Assembly: GCA_905182715.1 (NCBI GenBank)
Contig: CAJJCP010000007.1
Span: 29,756-93,755 of the forward strand
Reading direction: 5' to 3'
Length of the DNA stretch: 64,000 bases
DNA from: an uncultured Candidatus Poseidoniales archaeon
GTDB taxonomy: Archaea > Thermoplasmatota > Poseidoniia > Poseidoniales > Poseidoniaceae
The notes beneath the pieces were generated by a model, which worked only from the letters and a program-made list of their open reading frames with translations, made no database searches and was not told the origin of the DNA. The translations under genes were made by a program, and so were the position numbers. Of the stretch, positions 62,863 through 64,000 are shown piece by piece; the first letter of the stretch is position 1, and each line of letters starts with the position of its first letter.

Positions 62863-64000
62863 TCAAATTCCTGCGCCCTCGACCATTAATAAACGATCAA
62901 GGAACATGTTTCTATGTTCACAAGATGTTTCTGGATTGAACGTACAAGCATAACATCCAATTTCAGGCAAGATTCTTGATGGTCCTTCTTCACACAAGGG
63001 GTCCATTGAACACACAACTGAGTCCCTTCTGACACGATCAAGATAGATTTGCATATTCGGGAGGAGAGAGATCAGTCCACCCAAAGTACCATCCATCCCT
63101 CCTTCAGTGACATAGAGAAGAACTGCGCCGGTCCATTTCCCATCAGGTTTTTGAACAGCGTATACTCTTTCAGAAATTGCTGATGATGAGTAACCAGTTT
63201 CAGCTTGAACAGCGCGGATGAGATGATGAGAAAATGTGTGCCACCAGACAAATAATGGATGAGATTCTGTAAAGAATCCTGGTGCTTCGTGTTCACTCGG
63301 TTTCCACTCATCCTCTTGCATTAAAGCGGTTCTTGGTGATCTAAATAAGATCCAAGGAACTGGTTGATTTTGCTCATTGAGTGAATCTTGGACCAAGGTT
63401 TGGTGTTCCGAAATCCACTCATTCCACCTATTTGATTGGATGAATGGATCAGATTCTTCATCGAGCGTAATAAGAATACCTTCGCCGAAGGCTGAACTTG
63501 CTGCATACCAATCATCGCCGTGAATGTTATGTGACAAATCAATCGTTTTCGGAGCGATTTGATTTTCTAAATCCCCAAGAGCACCTCGCGAATATCCTGT
63601 CAAAGCAGTAACGCTCCTCAGCCTTTGGATAGGCTCTCCCATGAGTTTCAAGTTGCCAAAGGTAGCGTAGTGAGGGTCATCCTCCATACTGAAGATAATG
63701 CTCCTTTCATCATGGTCATAAACGTCTTTTGGCCGAGCAGATTCGACTAATCCTTCAAATTCATGTTTATATGAGTCAAGTGCCGAGTTGGCACTTCCTC
63801 CGGCTTGGATTCGAGACCATTTTTCCTTAAATTCAATTGCAGTCTGGCTTTTCAGAATCAGAATAGATAATTTGTCAATTAAGGGGTGTTTGTGCAAGGA
63901 AGTACTGCCTCGAATCAAGAACTCCATCCACTGAAGCAGTCCGGTGACCTCGCCGTCACTCGGGACTGGAAATGAAATACGATCGCATAAGGGAGTCACC
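62863..64000 (-). CDS. DUF1998 protein (DrmB-like), 5' part beyond the window
   Basis: At least 379 codons, frame open through the right edge. The C-terminal DUF1998 signature is clear: WWHTFSHHLIRAVQAETGYS, SERVYAV, VLLYVTEGGMDGTLGGL, VCSMDPLCEE and YACTFNPETSCEHRN, then LDRLLM. The cysteines form the family's metal site. DUF1998 in a stand-alone protein beside a PLD protein is the DrmB-DrmC pair of DISARM; in Druantia and in Dpd systems DUF1998 is fused to or accompanied by other helicases. The helicase DrmA would be expected further upstream, outside this window. Confidence 0.9.
   Translation of the reverse strand, partial: VTPLCDRISFPVPSDGEVTGLLQWMEFLIRGSTSLHKHPLIDKLSILILKSQTAIEFKEKWSRIQAGGSANSALDSYKHEFEGLVESARPKDVYDHDERSIIFSMEDDPHYATFGNLKLMGEPIQRLRSVTALTGYSRGALGDLENQIAPKTIDLSHNIHGDDWYAASSAFGEGILITLDEESDPFIQSNRWNEWISEHQTLVQDSLNEQNQPVPWILFRSPRTALMQEDEWKPSEHEAPGFFTESHPLFVWWHTFSHHLIRAVQAETGYSSSAISERVYAVQKPDGKWTGAVLLYVTEGGMDGTLGGLISLLPNMQIYLDRVRRDSVVCSMDPLCEEGPSRILPEIGCYACTFNPETSCEHRNMFLDRLLMVEGAGI

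Noticed and set aside
59323..64000. Dpd (7-deazaguanine) or Druantia system
   Set aside because: Both use DUF1998-type proteins, and Dpd also PLD and SNF2 parts, but there is no tRNA-guanine transglycosylase-like gene or Druantia gene set in the window; the C5 methyltransferase fits DISARM better.
1..64000. CRISPR arrays, insertion sequences, rRNA genes
   Set aside because: No regularly spaced short repeats, transposase frames with inverted ends, or rRNA-like sequence were seen; the only repeat array is the protein-coding Asp-rich one in the subtilisin gene.

Overview
The window looks like archaeal chromosome, most probably from a planktonic Marine Group II (Candidatus Poseidoniales, Thermoplasmatota) genome. 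The basis is a set of archaeal information genes (PCNA clamp, transcription factor S, Alba, Nop5 plus fibrillarin, Bud32 of KEOPS, deoxyhypusine synthase), two intronless tRNA-Gly genes without encoded CCA, and the many secreted proteins with a C-terminal membrane anchor, peptidases and Asp-rich repeat proteins typical of that group. The lineage is inferred from gene content and not from a search.

Layout. 0-12.7 kb: mixed core genes (ABC ATPase, crotonase, CPBP protease, XTP pyrophosphatase, CrcB, ferritin-like protein, Bud32, NadA, PAP2 protein, Mrp/DUF971 pair, ArsC-like protein, Alba). An unknown 131-aa gene at 1883-2278 has a structured leader. 12.7-18.4 kb: a 1058-aa surface protein translationally coupled to a polyamine/hypusine cluster (deoxyhypusine synthase, SAM decarboxylase, agmatinase). 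18.5-30.6 kb: secreted carboxypeptidase, leucyl aminopeptidase, a small galactokinase-like kinase overlapping a GH1 glycosidase-nucleotidyltransferase fusion, and a roughly 1,880-aa subtilisin with about 16 Asp-rich repeats. 30.7-41.3 kb: ABC exporter, glycosyltransferase, lipoprotein, PCNA, TFS, Nop5-FlpA-Fpg, LysE exporter, archaetidylserine synthase-like enzyme.

From about 41.4 kb the window becomes accessory. A GIY-YIG protein and a degenerate tRNA-like element precede a secreted M28 peptidase. An AT-rich block (44.3-49.2 kb) carries a DGQHR protein, a coupled HEPN-motif protein and a GmrSD-type DUF262/DUF1524 protein. One core-like membrane protein follows. The last 14 kb is a defence locus: a possible modified-base reader, a 5-methylcytosine methyltransferase, and a tightly overlapping minus-strand operon whose transcription order is DUF1998 (DrmB-like, cut by the window end), PLD (DrmC-like), SNF2 helicase (DrmD-like), GHKL ATPase, a 1421-aa protein of unknown family, and an AIPR protein. 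This resembles DISARM but adds an ATPase/giant-protein pair that share a zinc-ribbon module. It is the best candidate here for an undescribed system.

Caution on sequence quality. I count eight single-base frame breaks in six genes, mostly in homopolymers, and each is repaired by one base. They look more like residual long-read assembly errors than gene decay. Coordinates for those genes span the whole repaired gene.
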